Below, in pieces: positions 44,901 to 53,097 of a stretch of 64,000 bases of DNA. The position numbers were made by a program, and so were the translations under genes. Every line of letters begins with the position of its first letter. The first letter of the stretch is position 1. The notes beneath the pieces are model-generated. The model made no database searches. It saw only the letters and a list, made by a program, of their open reading frames with translations, and was not told the DNA's origin. The DNA is taken from the NCBI RefSeq assembly GCF_004369205.1, contig NZ_QFGA01000001.1, forward strand, positions 558,001-622,000. Direction: 5' to 3'. This DNA is from Pelotomaculum schinkii (GTDB taxonomy: Bacteria; Bacillota; Desulfotomaculia; Desulfotomaculales; Pelotomaculaceae).

Positions 44901-45719
44901 ATTATTATTAAAGGCATCTTTGCCAATGCTGACCACCGGATAGGCGGTTCCGTTGTGGACAATGGCGGCCGGAACGACAATATTTCCGCCGCTGCCGGTA
45001 TAGCCGCTTATGGTGGCCGCGCCACTGGCAACAGTATAGGTGAAATCAATGCCTCCGTTCAGCATTTGTGTCACCGTGGCGTCGGTATAACCGGCAGCCT
45101 TTATTTGAATGGTATATGCGCCGGCTGACGTGAACACCGAGTCAACAATACGGATGTTGCCCGCGCTTACCGCGTATTGATCGTTGGCCAGAGGTGTTTC
45201 GTTGACGATAATGGAAGTGATGGCGTTCCGCCAGGCTTCATCATCGCTGAATGTAATATCCGTTGCCTGACCCACGGTGTTGTCCGTAGTATCGGCAGTC
45301 AGGTCCGGAGGCGTTTTACCTTCTGCCGGCAGCTCGCTGAACTGGGCGGTCACGATAACGTTGGCCGCCGGGAGAACAAAGCTGTACACGCCGTCCGTGG
45401 CGGTAATTTCCGTATAAGTCGTGCCGTTGTCGGCGGTGTATTGCAGGCTGCCCGCCACCAGCTGCTTGCCGCTGTCCGGTGTCACAGACACGGTGATGGT
45501 ATCACCCGCGCTGCCGCTGGCCGGATTCACCGCAATGCTCCCGCCGGTTATGGCGCTGTCCACGGTCACGCTGTAGGTCGCGTCCGTGACCGAAACCTCC
45601 GCACCCGCAGCGCCGCCCGATGGACCTTCCGCCGCCAAAGCGGCGGTGGGAAGCATGGTGCAAAGCATGGCTAAAATCATCAGGCAGGCCAGCAGACGGC
45701 TGCGTCTTTTTCTGATCAT
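38928..45719 (-). CDS. Surface protein B: LRR, HID, three GLUG blocks and NPTLLQ tail
   Basis: A 2263-residue exported protein, the largest of the array. Order: signal peptide (MIRKRRSRLLACLMILAML, cleavage after ALA near 28); InlB-like repeat (about 40-118); HID (about 124-207); BspA-type leucine-rich repeats (about 220-400; FRDCTGLTAVTIPNSVTSIG units); a Listeria-Bacteroides repeat (about 440-508, TFGGWYKEAACTNAF); HID (about 513-600); three GLUG blocks (about 606-956, 1140-1520, 1700-2063) separated by Big_3 domains; InlB-like repeat; C-terminal domain (about 2153-2263). The ATG at 45717-45719 has AAAGGAG seven bases upstream and gives the same signal peptide as C and D. No classic wall anchor. 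Confidence 0.88.
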   Translation of the reverse strand: MIRKRRSRLLACLMILAMLCTMLPTAALAAEGPSGGAAGAEVSVTDATYSVTVDSAITGGSIAVNPASGSAGDTITVSVTPDSGKQLVAGSLQYTADNGTTYTEITATDGVYSFVLPAANVIVTAQFSELPAEGKTPPDLTADTTDNTVGQATDITFSDDEAWRNAITSIIVNETPLANDQYAVSAGNIRIVDSVFTSAGAYTIQIKAAGYTDATVTQMLNGGIDFTYTVASGAATISGYTGSGGNIVVPAAIVHNGTAYPVVSIGKDAFNNNSTITTVTLPDGLASIGSSAFRDCTGLTAVTIPNSVTSIGASAFRGCTGLTAVTISTGVTGIGNGAFYNCTGLTAVTIPDSVTSIGNSAFYGCTGLTSVTIPSSVTSIGSSAFQDCSKIEASYFQGSMPTFGTTPFSGAASNFVLYYHIGQAASWSNFTTYTKSAYCLLTLDPNYSGGAPATGPVAVDGNKHIAAPVDPSRDNYTFGGWYKEAACTNAFDFGSETVTGDVTLYAGWTGGPSILPAPALTADTTDNTVGQAVYLTFTDDEVWRNAVSSVSVDSSAVDSSKYTIEAGSIAIDQSVFTTAKDYTIVVSATGYSDASVIQTINAASTTVWDGSVDVTWYNTTDTVFYIDTPAQLAGLAAIVNGIYNEGATVNGNPDYIVYNVGGGAVKDATTATWIYGGDDFDGKTVYLTADLDMGGVYDSSTGAWSGPIYMPIGGQYCMTAQDGTTLIGSSWNGTFDGQGHIVRNIYCSRHAGSLGYEFSQSVGLIGRMGVHDNDPVAWYATPSVKNVAVTGYIYANRSVGGIVGKNGRSNGSVIENCINYASVSNTDSKGCGGIAGAGWNNLTIKNCANLGSIYTSYKNAGGISGSCEAKVYNSYNVGYVGASSANQAQSLGTNNGGAVWTNCYWLDGSSASNQAVYGSTTGSTITQMPTTDSMKTAEFLAALNGDSRAWVADTQNINSGYPVPRAWADTATLTSITKESDPTKLSYVEGETFDPVGLVIWANYSDDTREKITDYTISKTAPLASTDTSITVGGTYSGMDYSYEFPITVTSNSLQSITITTPPTNLLYAAGESFDPAGMAVSVTYADGKTADLAAGQYTVTPSVFAPGDDKVTISYTSSGVTVTADQPVTVLATGAPALVDGFYELSSADHMLWFANRVNVGRRASTKGKLTENIDLSAVTWTPIGSSATAFYSGAFDGNGKTVTLAMEGSTACAGLFGYIQDAAIKDLTVAGSVSGSGTTAGIVVNAMGSSQIQNCVNNATVTSTGAGELVGGIVAGATDTVTISSCVNNGNISNASCGGGIVGYISGAVTVTGCTNTGAVSGSYHVGGIVGNDNGSSTVNNCLNTGAVTATSTDITAAYSVGGIVGYAKYATTIDQCANSGAVSGGVMNVGGVAGYLNNASTMLTNSYNTGSVTSTSTSASANTGGVAGRTNITAGAVQNTYNAGTITVSNSGGFTAGVIGYAAAGTNIKDNYYLSTTTAKGLGNATDNTVGKTSDELKSVEFLAALNGDERVWVADTGNTNNGYPILRVMTGDTSTLTDISKESDPTKLSYVEGETFDPTGLTIWANYSDGTREKITDCTISKTTPLEMTDSGTTITVSGTHNGVGFSYDFPITVAANALASIAVTSPPNDLVYIAGETFDPTGMVITANYTNGTTAALTSDAYTYSPSVLSTGDTAITISYTEAGVTKTVAQPVTVLAAAPTMDNNNVYQLTTAGEMLWFANQVNVSPDSNNIKGRLLNDIDLSQIAWAPIGISSSVTYGGTFDGNNKTVTLSAANESSNYIGLFGYVKGADIKDLTVTGSVAGKSYVGGIAGSAVDTNIENCANNATVTGISYRVGGIAGNTSGSTAITGCANNGNVTGEYNVGGIVGYHNSSGTISNCANTGNITATSASTASAYSVGGVAGNIYAASMLDQCYNSGAVRGCVINVGGVAGYLNNAATKLTNSYNTGSVTSEATGSARTGGVVGYTNNAACTVQNTYNAGTITVSNSGAYTAGVIGYAKGNTNISNNYYLDTTATKGLGNAADNAVSKTSAELQVLAPALGESFKPGSVYPILTWQTGGDQTYTITVDGAISGGSVGVNPAVAAAGETITVTVTPGEGRRLVAGSLKFNDGTTDIEITATGGVYSFVMPAANVAVTAQFEDISQAPKYTVTPVEDVSVYEVGTTHDGISVMTVKTGVTGLKYFGTLITPVIEHGGEEAVAFTHLRDGVQLSLNVTKADFDLVGEAQSGFNVEAGDMVKVFIVDDLTNDVDHNPTLLQ
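42885..44110. repeat. Long direct repeat inside proteins A and B, copy 2
   Basis: Partner of 35985-37185. Differences are scattered single bases; one end falls inside the HID module, the other inside the Big_3-flanking linker, so exchange units do not respect domain edges exactly. Confidence 0.8.
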
Positions 45720-46121
45720 ATCCTTGCTCCTTTCCTTTCGTTTTCCTGTTTTTACTTCATTTTGGGGCCATCTTTCCCTTTTATCTCCTCCCGGTGCGTG
45801 CTCCGCTATGGACCTCCCTGCCAATCATGAGAAGAATGGCGTTTCCAGCCGGCCATGTCCTGGGGGGCGCCTTTTGTCGCCCCCAGGACATGGGTATTGT
45901 AATTGGCGGAAGCATGATTGCCAATTACGGTTTTTGTCCTTCTTGCGAGGAGTTTTTATAAAGCTGGCGCCATAATTGCCATCACCCGCCTCACCTCATA
46001 TCGCTCTTTATCAAAACGCTGGTTAAACCGTCCCCACCGCCTTCCAAAGGCAACCGAAAGGCGGCCAAACAGGGGCGGGAAAGAGGCGCAGGATTGTAGC
46101 AGCCCACACCTCTTTCCTTTC
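45720..46121 (-). repeat. Repeated structured leader, copy 2
   Basis: 5' leader of gene B and 3' spacer of gene C. The match to copies 1 and 3 extends on both sides into coding DNA (signal peptide of B, C-terminal domain of C). The long hairpin lies at about 45852-45892 and has one extra G in its 5' arm relative to copy 1. AAAGGAG for gene B is at the left edge. Confidence 0.75.
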
Positions 46122-49100
46122 CTACTGCAGCAAGGTCGGGTTATGGTCCACGTCGTTGGTTAAGTCGTCCACAATGAATACTTTTACCATATCTCCGGCC
46201 TCGACGTTAAAGCCGGATTGGGCTTCACCGACAAGGTCAAAATCCGCCCTGGTGACGTTGAGGCTTAACTGGACGCCGTCGCGCAGATGAGTAAAGGCCA
46301 CGGCTTCCTCTTCCCCATGCTCAATAACCGGTGTTATCAGCGTCCCGAAATATTTCAGGCCGCTGACGCCTGCTTTGACGGTCATGGTTTTGATCCCGTC
46401 TGTCTCTCCCACTTCGTAAACCGACTCGTCTTCAACGGGGGTCACCATGTATTTGGGGCTGTCGGTCGCCTCGTTTATCGTTTGGGTTACCGTGGCGGCG
46501 GCGTAGCCGCTGGCGGTGACTGTGACGGTGTAGTCGCCGGCCGAGGCAAACACAGCGGCGTCAATACTGATGGCGCCCGCGTTTACCGTGTACTGCCCGC
46601 CGGTCAGCGCGCTTCCGTTGACCGTGATCCCGCTGATGGCGCTGCGCCAGGCCTGATCATCGGTGAAGGTGATCTCCACCGCACGGCCCACGCTGTTGTC
46701 CGTGGTATCGGCGTTCAATACCGGAGGCGTTTGCTCCTCCGGCGGGTTGCTGAACTGGAGGGACAACTCGAATTGCCCGTCAGCGCCGGTATCGTACTGG
46801 TCCAGGTAAGGCGAGTAGGTAACAGCCTGGATTTTATTCTGAACCGGATAGAACTGATAGAGCCTCAGCCAGCCGTTGCCGCCGTTGGGCAGATCGGTGT
46901 AATCAGTTAATAGATTATAGACGGTGTTGCCGCTCTCGCCGGTGTCCGTGCCGTGGTACTGGCCGCCAACATGGCCGCATAACACGGCGACGACGTTGCT
47001 GTGCTTCTTGACTATATTTTCGTGGATGGCCGGACCGGAGACATCATCGCCGCCGGCGTACTCTCCGTTGGGTTTAATGTAGCCGTGGGTCACCACGATC
47101 GCTTTGCGGTCGCTGTATTGGGTCAGGACCCCGTTGGCCCAGTCGGTGGCCTCCGCCAGCAATGCGGGCGCACAGACCAGGTTCAGCACGATGAAGTCCT
47201 GTCCCAGGGCGGAGAAAAGCTGGTAGCTGCTGGCGTTGCTGCTCTCCGGATAATGCCCGCCGTACCAGCTGCAGCCGGTAAAGTCGGTGTAGGGGAAAAA
47301 GGTGTCGAACATTGTGGTGTCGCCGGTCTCAAAATTCAGGTCGTGGTTGCCGGGGACTACCGAATAAGGAATCCCCGCGGTCCGGATGATGGCCATGGCG
47401 TCTTTGGCATTCTGCCACTGGGCGGGGTTGTCGTAATCATCCTGGATGTCCCCCAGATGGGCCACGAAGACGATGTTTTGCGACTGGGCCTGATCGGCTA
47501 TCCATTGGGTTTGCCGGGCAAAGATCTCCGGATAGCTTTCGGAGTAGAATTGCGTATCCGGCAGCACGGCGAGGGTGAAGTGGTCGGTACCGGCCGCTTG
47601 GACGGTGACGGCGCAGGCGGCGGTAAAGCCTCCGTCTACCGTGGTGACTGTAATGTTGGCTGTTCCGGTACCCATTGCCCTAACCAGACCGTTGCTGTCG
47701 ACTGTGGCTGCGGCCGCATTGTCCGAGGTCCAGGTCACCTCTTGATTGGCCGCGTCGGATGGGGTGATGGTGGCCGTGAGCTGCACGAAATTGCCGACGG
47801 TGAGGACGAGTTCGCTTTTATCCAGGTTTACGCCACTGACCGCGACACCCGGATCCATGAACCGGGCGGTGACAATGGTGTCGGCCGCCGGCAGGATGAA
47901 GCTATACACGCCGTCGGTAGCGGTGATTTCCGTATAGGTGCTGCCGCTATCCGCCGTGTATTTAAGACTGCCCGCCACCAGCTCTTTGCCGGCATCGGGA
48001 TTGACGGTAACGGTGATGGTGTCGCCTGCGCTGCCGCTCGTCGGGCTCAGCGCCAGGCTGCCGCCGGTGATGGCGCTGTCCGCTGTGACACTGTAGGTCC
48101 CCGGGTCGTTCTCGGGAACCACGAAGACGACCTTATTGACTAACTTTGAGGTGTTCATGGCCGTACACCGGGCATCCCGCTCGTCCATGGTCGGCAGAAC
48201 TCCGTTCCCGTATTCCGCCTCCGTCTGGCCGTAGAAGAAACGGTAGGTGTTCAGGGTGTCGTAGGGCTGGTTATCGACCTGGGTCCGCCGGCCCGCCCAG
48301 CCGGTGATGGCCAGTACGGCCGGGACCTCCCGGTCCTCGCCGGTCCGGTTTTCCGGCGCCAGGTACTGGTCGCCGATTCCGGCATAGTATTTGCGGGTCT
48401 GTCCCATTAAATATTCCCAGCTGAGCCCGTTTACGCCCATGGTCCAGCCGTCCAGGCTCGCTCCTCTTAAGCTGCAGTCCGGTCCGTCAAAGCGCACGTC
48501 GCTGTTGTAGGCGGCGGCGCTCTCTGTCAGTTGCTCAATGGTGACGTAGCGGACGGCTTTACCCATGAAGACAGCAGGCAGCCGGTCATACATGGCGTAA
48601 TGGATGGGCGTGGTGTTCTCTGCCGCCAGGGCTTCCATTTCCGCCCTGGTGTAAGAGTGCACCGGGATCTCCTCGCCGGCCGCGCCATACTGAATATAGA
48701 CGTCCAGCGGGGTGTAGTCCGCGGTGAAGCCCACGGTGACGGGCTCATCCGGCATGACGAAGCTGTAGACGCCGGGCCCGTTGACGTTGTTGGCGTTGCC
48801 GGTTGCCGCGGTGATAGTGGTAAAGTCATAGGTTGTACCGGAGTCACCGGTGACGATGAGGCCGATTGCCCAGGAAGTAAAAGCAGTATCGGATACCGTA
48901 ACGATCACGGTTTCGCCCACTGTCGCTGAAGTCTTGTCGGGCGTTACTGTCCAGATGGCGTCGGGAACCGCCGCCACAGCGATATTATAGGTCGCAGCGG
49001 AGATGTCCTCAAACTGAGCGTTTACAACGACATCCGCCGCCGGAAGCACAAAGCTGTACACGCCGTCCGTGGCGGTAATTTCCGTATAGGTTGCGCCGCT

Positions 49101-49391
49101 GTCGGCGGTGTATTGCAGGCTGTTCGCCACCAATTGCTTGCCGCTGTCCGGTGTCACAGACACGGTGATGGTATCACCCGCGCTACCGCTGGCCGGATTC
49201 ACCGCAATGCTCCCGCCGGTTATGGCGATGTCCACGGTCACGCTGTAGGTCGCGTCCGAAACCGAAACCTCCGCACCCGCGGCACCGCCCGATGGACCTT
49301 CCGCCGCCAAAGCGGCGGTGGGAAGCATGGTGCAAAGCATGGCTAAAATCATCAGGCAGGCCAGCAGACGGCTGCGTCTTTTTCTGATCAT
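46122..49391 (-). CDS. Surface protein C: SUOX-like domain, metallophosphatase, HID, NPTLLQ tail
   Basis: A 1089-residue exported protein. Order: signal peptide identical to B and D; InlB-like repeats (about 37-230); sulfite-oxidase-like domain (about 234-420; YTRAEMEALAAE, MGKAVRYVTIEQL, YRFFYGQTEAEYGNG); InlB-like repeat (about 427-513); Big_2 (about 517-597); calcineurin-like phosphoesterase (about 600-880) with VLPDTQF, HLGDIQDDYD, VPGNHDLNF, VTHGYI and LCGHVGGQYH as metal ligands; HID (about 884-970); C-terminal domain. The metal-site residues look complete, so it is probably an active extracellular phosphatase or nuclease. Substrate unknown. Confidence 0.88.
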   Translation of the reverse strand: MIRKRRSRLLACLMILAMLCTMLPTAALAAEGPSGGAAGAEVSVSDATYSVTVDIAITGGSIAVNPASGSAGDTITVSVTPDSGKQLVANSLQYTADSGATYTEITATDGVYSFVLPAADVVVNAQFEDISAATYNIAVAAVPDAIWTVTPDKTSATVGETVIVTVSDTAFTSWAIGLIVTGDSGTTYDFTTITAATGNANNVNGPGVYSFVMPDEPVTVGFTADYTPLDVYIQYGAAGEEIPVHSYTRAEMEALAAENTTPIHYAMYDRLPAVFMGKAVRYVTIEQLTESAAAYNSDVRFDGPDCSLRGASLDGWTMGVNGLSWEYLMGQTRKYYAGIGDQYLAPENRTGEDREVPAVLAITGWAGRRTQVDNQPYDTLNTYRFFYGQTEAEYGNGVLPTMDERDARCTAMNTSKLVNKVVFVVPENDPGTYSVTADSAITGGSLALSPTSGSAGDTITVTVNPDAGKELVAGSLKYTADSGSTYTEITATDGVYSFILPAADTIVTARFMDPGVAVSGVNLDKSELVLTVGNFVQLTATITPSDAANQEVTWTSDNAAAATVDSNGLVRAMGTGTANITVTTVDGGFTAACAVTVQAAGTDHFTLAVLPDTQFYSESYPEIFARQTQWIADQAQSQNIVFVAHLGDIQDDYDNPAQWQNAKDAMAIIRTAGIPYSVVPGNHDLNFETGDTTMFDTFFPYTDFTGCSWYGGHYPESSNASSYQLFSALGQDFIVLNLVCAPALLAEATDWANGVLTQYSDRKAIVVTHGYIKPNGEYAGGDDVSGPAIHENIVKKHSNVVAVLCGHVGGQYHGTDTGESGNTVYNLLTDYTDLPNGGNGWLRLYQFYPVQNKIQAVTYSPYLDQYDTGADGQFELSLQFSNPPEEQTPPVLNADTTDNSVGRAVEITFTDDQAWRSAISGITVNGSALTGGQYTVNAGAISIDAAVFASAGDYTVTVTASGYAAATVTQTINEATDSPKYMVTPVEDESVYEVGETDGIKTMTVKAGVSGLKYFGTLITPVIEHGEEEAVAFTHLRDGVQLSLNVTRADFDLVGEAQSGFNVEAGDMVKVFIVDDLTNDVDHNPTLLQ

Positions 49392-49589
49392 ATCCTTGCT
49401 CCTTTCCTTTCGTTTTCCTGTTTTTACTTCATTTTGGGGCCATCCACGGCCATGGTGCTGCTCCCGCCACCCGGCATACAGCGAGAATTTATTCCTTTTT
49501 ATTGTGCTACCATCAACGATGCCCCTGAGATGGACAACATTACACCTGACAGAACCTGACAGAAGGGGAAAGACCGCGATATGAAGCCT
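49392..49589. other. Short spacer between genes C and D, leader truncated
   Basis: Only the first 50 bases (through TTCATTTTGGGGCCAT) match the repeated leader; the hairpins are absent and unrelated DNA follows up to the stop of gene D. So gene C lacks the folded leader that precedes B and D. Confidence 0.6.
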
Positions 49590-52500
49590 CTACTGCAACA
49601 AGGTCGGGTTATGGTCCACATCGTTGGTTAAGTCGTCCACTATGAATACCTTAACCATATCACCGGCCTGGACGTTGAAGCCGGACTGGGCTTCGGCAAC
49701 CAGGTCGAAATCCGCTTTGGTAATGTTGAGGCTTAACTGGACACCGTCGCGCAGATGGGTGAAGACCACGGCCTCCTGCCCTGCATGCTTGATAACCGGC
49801 GCTATCTGCGTCCCGAAATATTTCAGGCCGCTGACGCCGGTTTTGACAGTCATGGTTTTGATCCCGCCTGTCTCGCCCACTTCGTAAACCGACCCGTCCG
49901 CCACGGGGTCAACCGTGTATTTGGGGTTACCCGCCTCAGGCGTAATGATGGTGATGGCACAGGTGTACTTCAGGAAGTCGCCGACGGTCGCATTTTCAAT
50001 CAGGGGCGTCCCTCCGTTGAACTGCGCCTCGGTCTGACCGTACACAAAGCGGTAAGCATTCAGGGTATCGCACGCCATATCATCGATATCCTGACCCTGC
50101 TCAAACTCGATAAACCGCTTCTGATATCCCTTGATCACGAGCATGGCGTCGATCGGCGTCTTGCCCGCTTCCTTGTTTCCCGCCGCGGCGATGTTAGGAT
50201 AGTAGCAGCGGTTCTCCTCGTAAAGATCCTCGTAAGCGTAAGTGCGGGAGGACTCATCCAGCGCGTTCAGCTTAAGGGTATTGCCCTCTCCAAAGCTCAC
50301 ACCGGCATTATCCAGCAGGTCTGTCAGCCTGACGGCCTGTACCGCCTTGCCGATTACTGCGGTGGGATACCTGTCATAACCGGTGTAATAAATGGGTTCG
50401 GTACCGGCAAGGGCAATCATTTCTTCCCGGGTGTAAGTTTTGACCAGAGCGGGGGTCCCATCCTCACCGGTCTTGGTATAAATGGAAAGCGGCATGTAAG
50501 AAACATCAAGACCGATGGTCACGGCGCTCTCCGGCATAATAAAGGTGTAAACGCCGCCGCTAATCGTATTGTATCCGCCCGAGGTGGTGGAAAAGGTTGA
50601 TGAGGGAACCGTCCCGTTTCCGGCATCCCTGACGGTGATGCCTTCAAGGCTGGCCGTTATGGCGTCTGCCATGCGGGTTACCGTCACGGTCACGGTCGAA
50701 CCGGCGATAATCTCATTCTCGTTCAAGCCGGAGGAGGCCACATCGACGGTCCAGATGGGATCGATACCGGGAGCGACGGTGAAAACATAGGGATCGCCGC
50801 CTGCAACGACGTTTTCAAAGAGCACCGTGACGCTGACCGCGCTGGAGCCCATGGTGAAGGTGTAGGACGCGTTTTCTGTTACCGTGGTCACGGGATAAAC
50901 GATGCTGTTGGCGTCAATGGCGGTAACGCTCTGCACCCGCTTGCCGGTTTCTAGATCTGAGATGGTGATGGTTACAGTCTCGCCCGGCTCCGCTTCGGCT
51001 GCAGATGCGGATACGGTTGCCGCCGCGCTGTCGAAGTTGAGCGTAATGGCGTGAGCGGCCGGCCCGGGGCTCGACCCGTTCTGCCAGGCCAGCACCGGAT
51101 ATCCGCCGTTGCAGCCGTTGCTGTCATAGGCGAAGGCAGCGCCCAGAGCGGCGGGCATGGCCGGCGCTTTCAGTTCCTCTTCGGTCTTGACCGTCGTGGT
51201 GCCGCTGTCTCCCGCTCCGGAAAGCGCGGTGGCGTTGAGGTAATAGCAGTTGACAGGGCTGACCGACTGGCTGCCGACAATATTGCCGCTGGTGCCGATG
51301 GTAGACGCGCCGGACACCCGCCCGATACTGTAGCAGTTTGTGATTGTGGCGGTGCTGTTCTGTGTTTCGCCTGCAATGCCGGCAAAACGGGTGGGTACGT
51401 TGCCGGAAGTCGCCGTGGAGACAATGTTGCCCGTGTTGTAGCAATCCACAACGGGGCCGCAGCTCTTGCCCGCGATGCCGCCCGCATAGGTCTTGCCGGA
51501 AGAAGTGCCGGTGACGGTTCCGGTGTTGCAGCAGGCGCTGATGGTAACATAAGAGGCGAACTGGCCGCCCACGATGCCGCCGGCATACTGATACGCCTTG
51601 ATTTCAGCGGCGTTGAAGCAATTGGAAATGGTCGCGTAGTCTCCCGTTAGATCAAAGATGCCCACGATGCCGCCGACCCGGCCACCCTGATTGCAATTGG
51701 GCGCCGTGACCGTGCCGTAGTTGGCGCAGCCTGCAATGGTTACGGGAGCGCTCGCCGTGCCGGTTCCCATGCCGACTACACCGCCCGCATGGCCAATCCT
51801 GTTGGTTCCGCTGCCGCCCGGGCTGGCGCCGCCGGAGGCGTAAATGACCGCGCGGTTCACAGCGTTTTCAATGGTGCCGCCGTTTACAAAGCCCGCGATG
51901 CCGCCCACATACTGCACGCCGGCGACTACGCCGGAAACCGTGATGTTTTTGACGTCGCCGCCCTGCCCAACGTATCCGAAGAGTCCCTGATAGGAAGCGG
52001 TCATATCGGTATAAAGGCCGCTGACGGTATGGCCCTTGCCGTCAAAGGCGCCCCTGAACTGGTTTGTGCTGGTGCCGATGGGCGTCCAGATCTCGGCCTC
52101 CGCAGAAACGGTAGGCACGGTGAAAGTGCCGGAATAATCCGGGAGGCCGTCCTGGAAATACTCATCCGCCGTGGTATAGAGGCCGTCACCGTCCAGCGCG
52201 ATGTCGCCGCCGAGAATGACGGTCCTGCCTTCAAAGGTATCGCCTCCGTTCACAGCCGCCGCAAAGGCGAGAAGTTCTTCCCTGGTGTTGATGGTAAGAG
52301 ACGACGGAAGAGCCTCGAAAGTAGCGGTTACGGTTACATCAGCCGCCGGGAGAACGAAGCTGTACACGCCGTCTGTGGCGGTTATTTCGGTGTGGGTCTC
52401 GCCGCCGTCCGCCGTGTATTTGAGGCTGCCCGCCACCAGCTGCTTGCCGCTGTCCGGTGTCACAAACACGGTGATGGTATCACCCGCGCTACCGCTGGCC

Positions 52501-52697
52501 GGATTCACCGCAATGCTCCCGCCGGTTATGGCGCTGTCCACGGTCACGCTGTAGGTCGCGTCCGTGACCGAAACCTCTGCACCCGCGGCGCCGCCCGATG
52601 GACCTTCCGCCGCCAAAGCGGCGGTGGGAAGCATGGTGCAAAGCATGGCTAAAATCATCAGGCAGGCCAGCAAACGGCTGCGTCTTTTTCTGATCAT
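49590..52697 (-). CDS. Surface protein D: GLUG, SUOX-like domain, NPTLLQ tail
   Basis: A 1035-residue exported protein. Order: signal peptide as in B and C; InlB-like repeat (about 32-122); GLUG region (about 129-545; GGIAGFVNGGTIENAVNRA, GGIVGIFD); two InlB/Ig-like repeats (about 549-732); sulfite-oxidase-like domain (about 735-923; YTREEMIALAG, GKAVQAVRLTDLLDNAGV, RCYYPNIA, YRFVYGQTEAQFNGG); C-terminal domain ending NPTLLQ. Here the SUOX-like domain is directly before the tail rather than at the N-terminus, showing free shuffling of modules. Confidence 0.88.
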   Translation of the reverse strand: MIRKRRSRLLACLMILAMLCTMLPTAALAAEGPSGGAAGAEVSVTDATYSVTVDSAITGGSIAVNPASGSAGDTITVFVTPDSGKQLVAGSLKYTADGGETHTEITATDGVYSFVLPAADVTVTATFEALPSSLTINTREELLAFAAAVNGGDTFEGRTVILGGDIALDGDGLYTTADEYFQDGLPDYSGTFTVPTVSAEAEIWTPIGTSTNQFRGAFDGKGHTVSGLYTDMTASYQGLFGYVGQGGDVKNITVSGVVAGVQYVGGIAGFVNGGTIENAVNRAVIYASGGASPGGSGTNRIGHAGGVVGMGTGTASAPVTIAGCANYGTVTAPNCNQGGRVGGIVGIFDLTGDYATISNCFNAAEIKAYQYAGGIVGGQFASYVTISACCNTGTVTGTSSGKTYAGGIAGKSCGPVVDCYNTGNIVSTATSGNVPTRFAGIAGETQNSTATITNCYSIGRVSGASTIGTSGNIVGSQSVSPVNCYYLNATALSGAGDSGTTTVKTEEELKAPAMPAALGAAFAYDSNGCNGGYPVLAWQNGSSPGPAAHAITLNFDSAAATVSASAAEAEPGETVTITISDLETGKRVQSVTAIDANSIVYPVTTVTENASYTFTMGSSAVSVTVLFENVVAGGDPYVFTVAPGIDPIWTVDVASSGLNENEIIAGSTVTVTVTRMADAITASLEGITVRDAGNGTVPSSTFSTTSGGYNTISGGVYTFIMPESAVTIGLDVSYMPLSIYTKTGEDGTPALVKTYTREEMIALAGTEPIYYTGYDRYPTAVIGKAVQAVRLTDLLDNAGVSFGEGNTLKLNALDESSRTYAYEDLYEENRCYYPNIAAAGNKEAGKTPIDAMLVIKGYQKRFIEFEQGQDIDDMACDTLNAYRFVYGQTEAQFNGGTPLIENATVGDFLKYTCAITIITPEAGNPKYTVDPVADGSVYEVGETGGIKTMTVKTGVSGLKYFGTQIAPVIKHAGQEAVVFTHLRDGVQLSLNITKADFDLVAEAQSGFNVQAGDMVKVFIVDDLTNDVDHNPTLLQ

Positions 52698-53097
52698 ATC
52701 CTTGCTCCTTTCCTCTCGTTTTCCTGTTTTTGCTTCATTTTGGGGCTATTTTTCCCTTTTATCTCCTCCCGGTGCATGCTCCGCTATGGACCTCCCTGCC
52801 AATCATAAGAAGAATGGCGTTTCCAGCCGGTCATGTCCCGGGGGCGCCTTTTGTCGCCCCCAGGACATGGGTATTGTAATTGGCGGAAGCATGATTGCCA
52901 ATTACGGTTTTTGTTCCTTCTTGCGCGGAGTTTTTATAAAGCTGGCGCCATAGTTGCCATTACCCGCCTCACCTCATATCGCTCTTTATCAAAACGCTGG
53001 TTAAACCGTCCCCACCGCCTTCCAAAGTTAACTGAAAGCCGACCAAAGAGGGGCGGGAAAAAGGCGCAGGATTGTAGCAGCTCGCACCTCCTATTTC
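52698..53097 (-). repeat. Repeated structured leader, copy 3
   Basis: 5' leader of gene D and 3' spacer of gene E. The long hairpin (about 52824-52870) has a C in its 5' arm opposite A, so one pair of copy 1 is lost without compensation. The 9-pair GTAATTGGC hairpin is intact. Confidence 0.75.
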
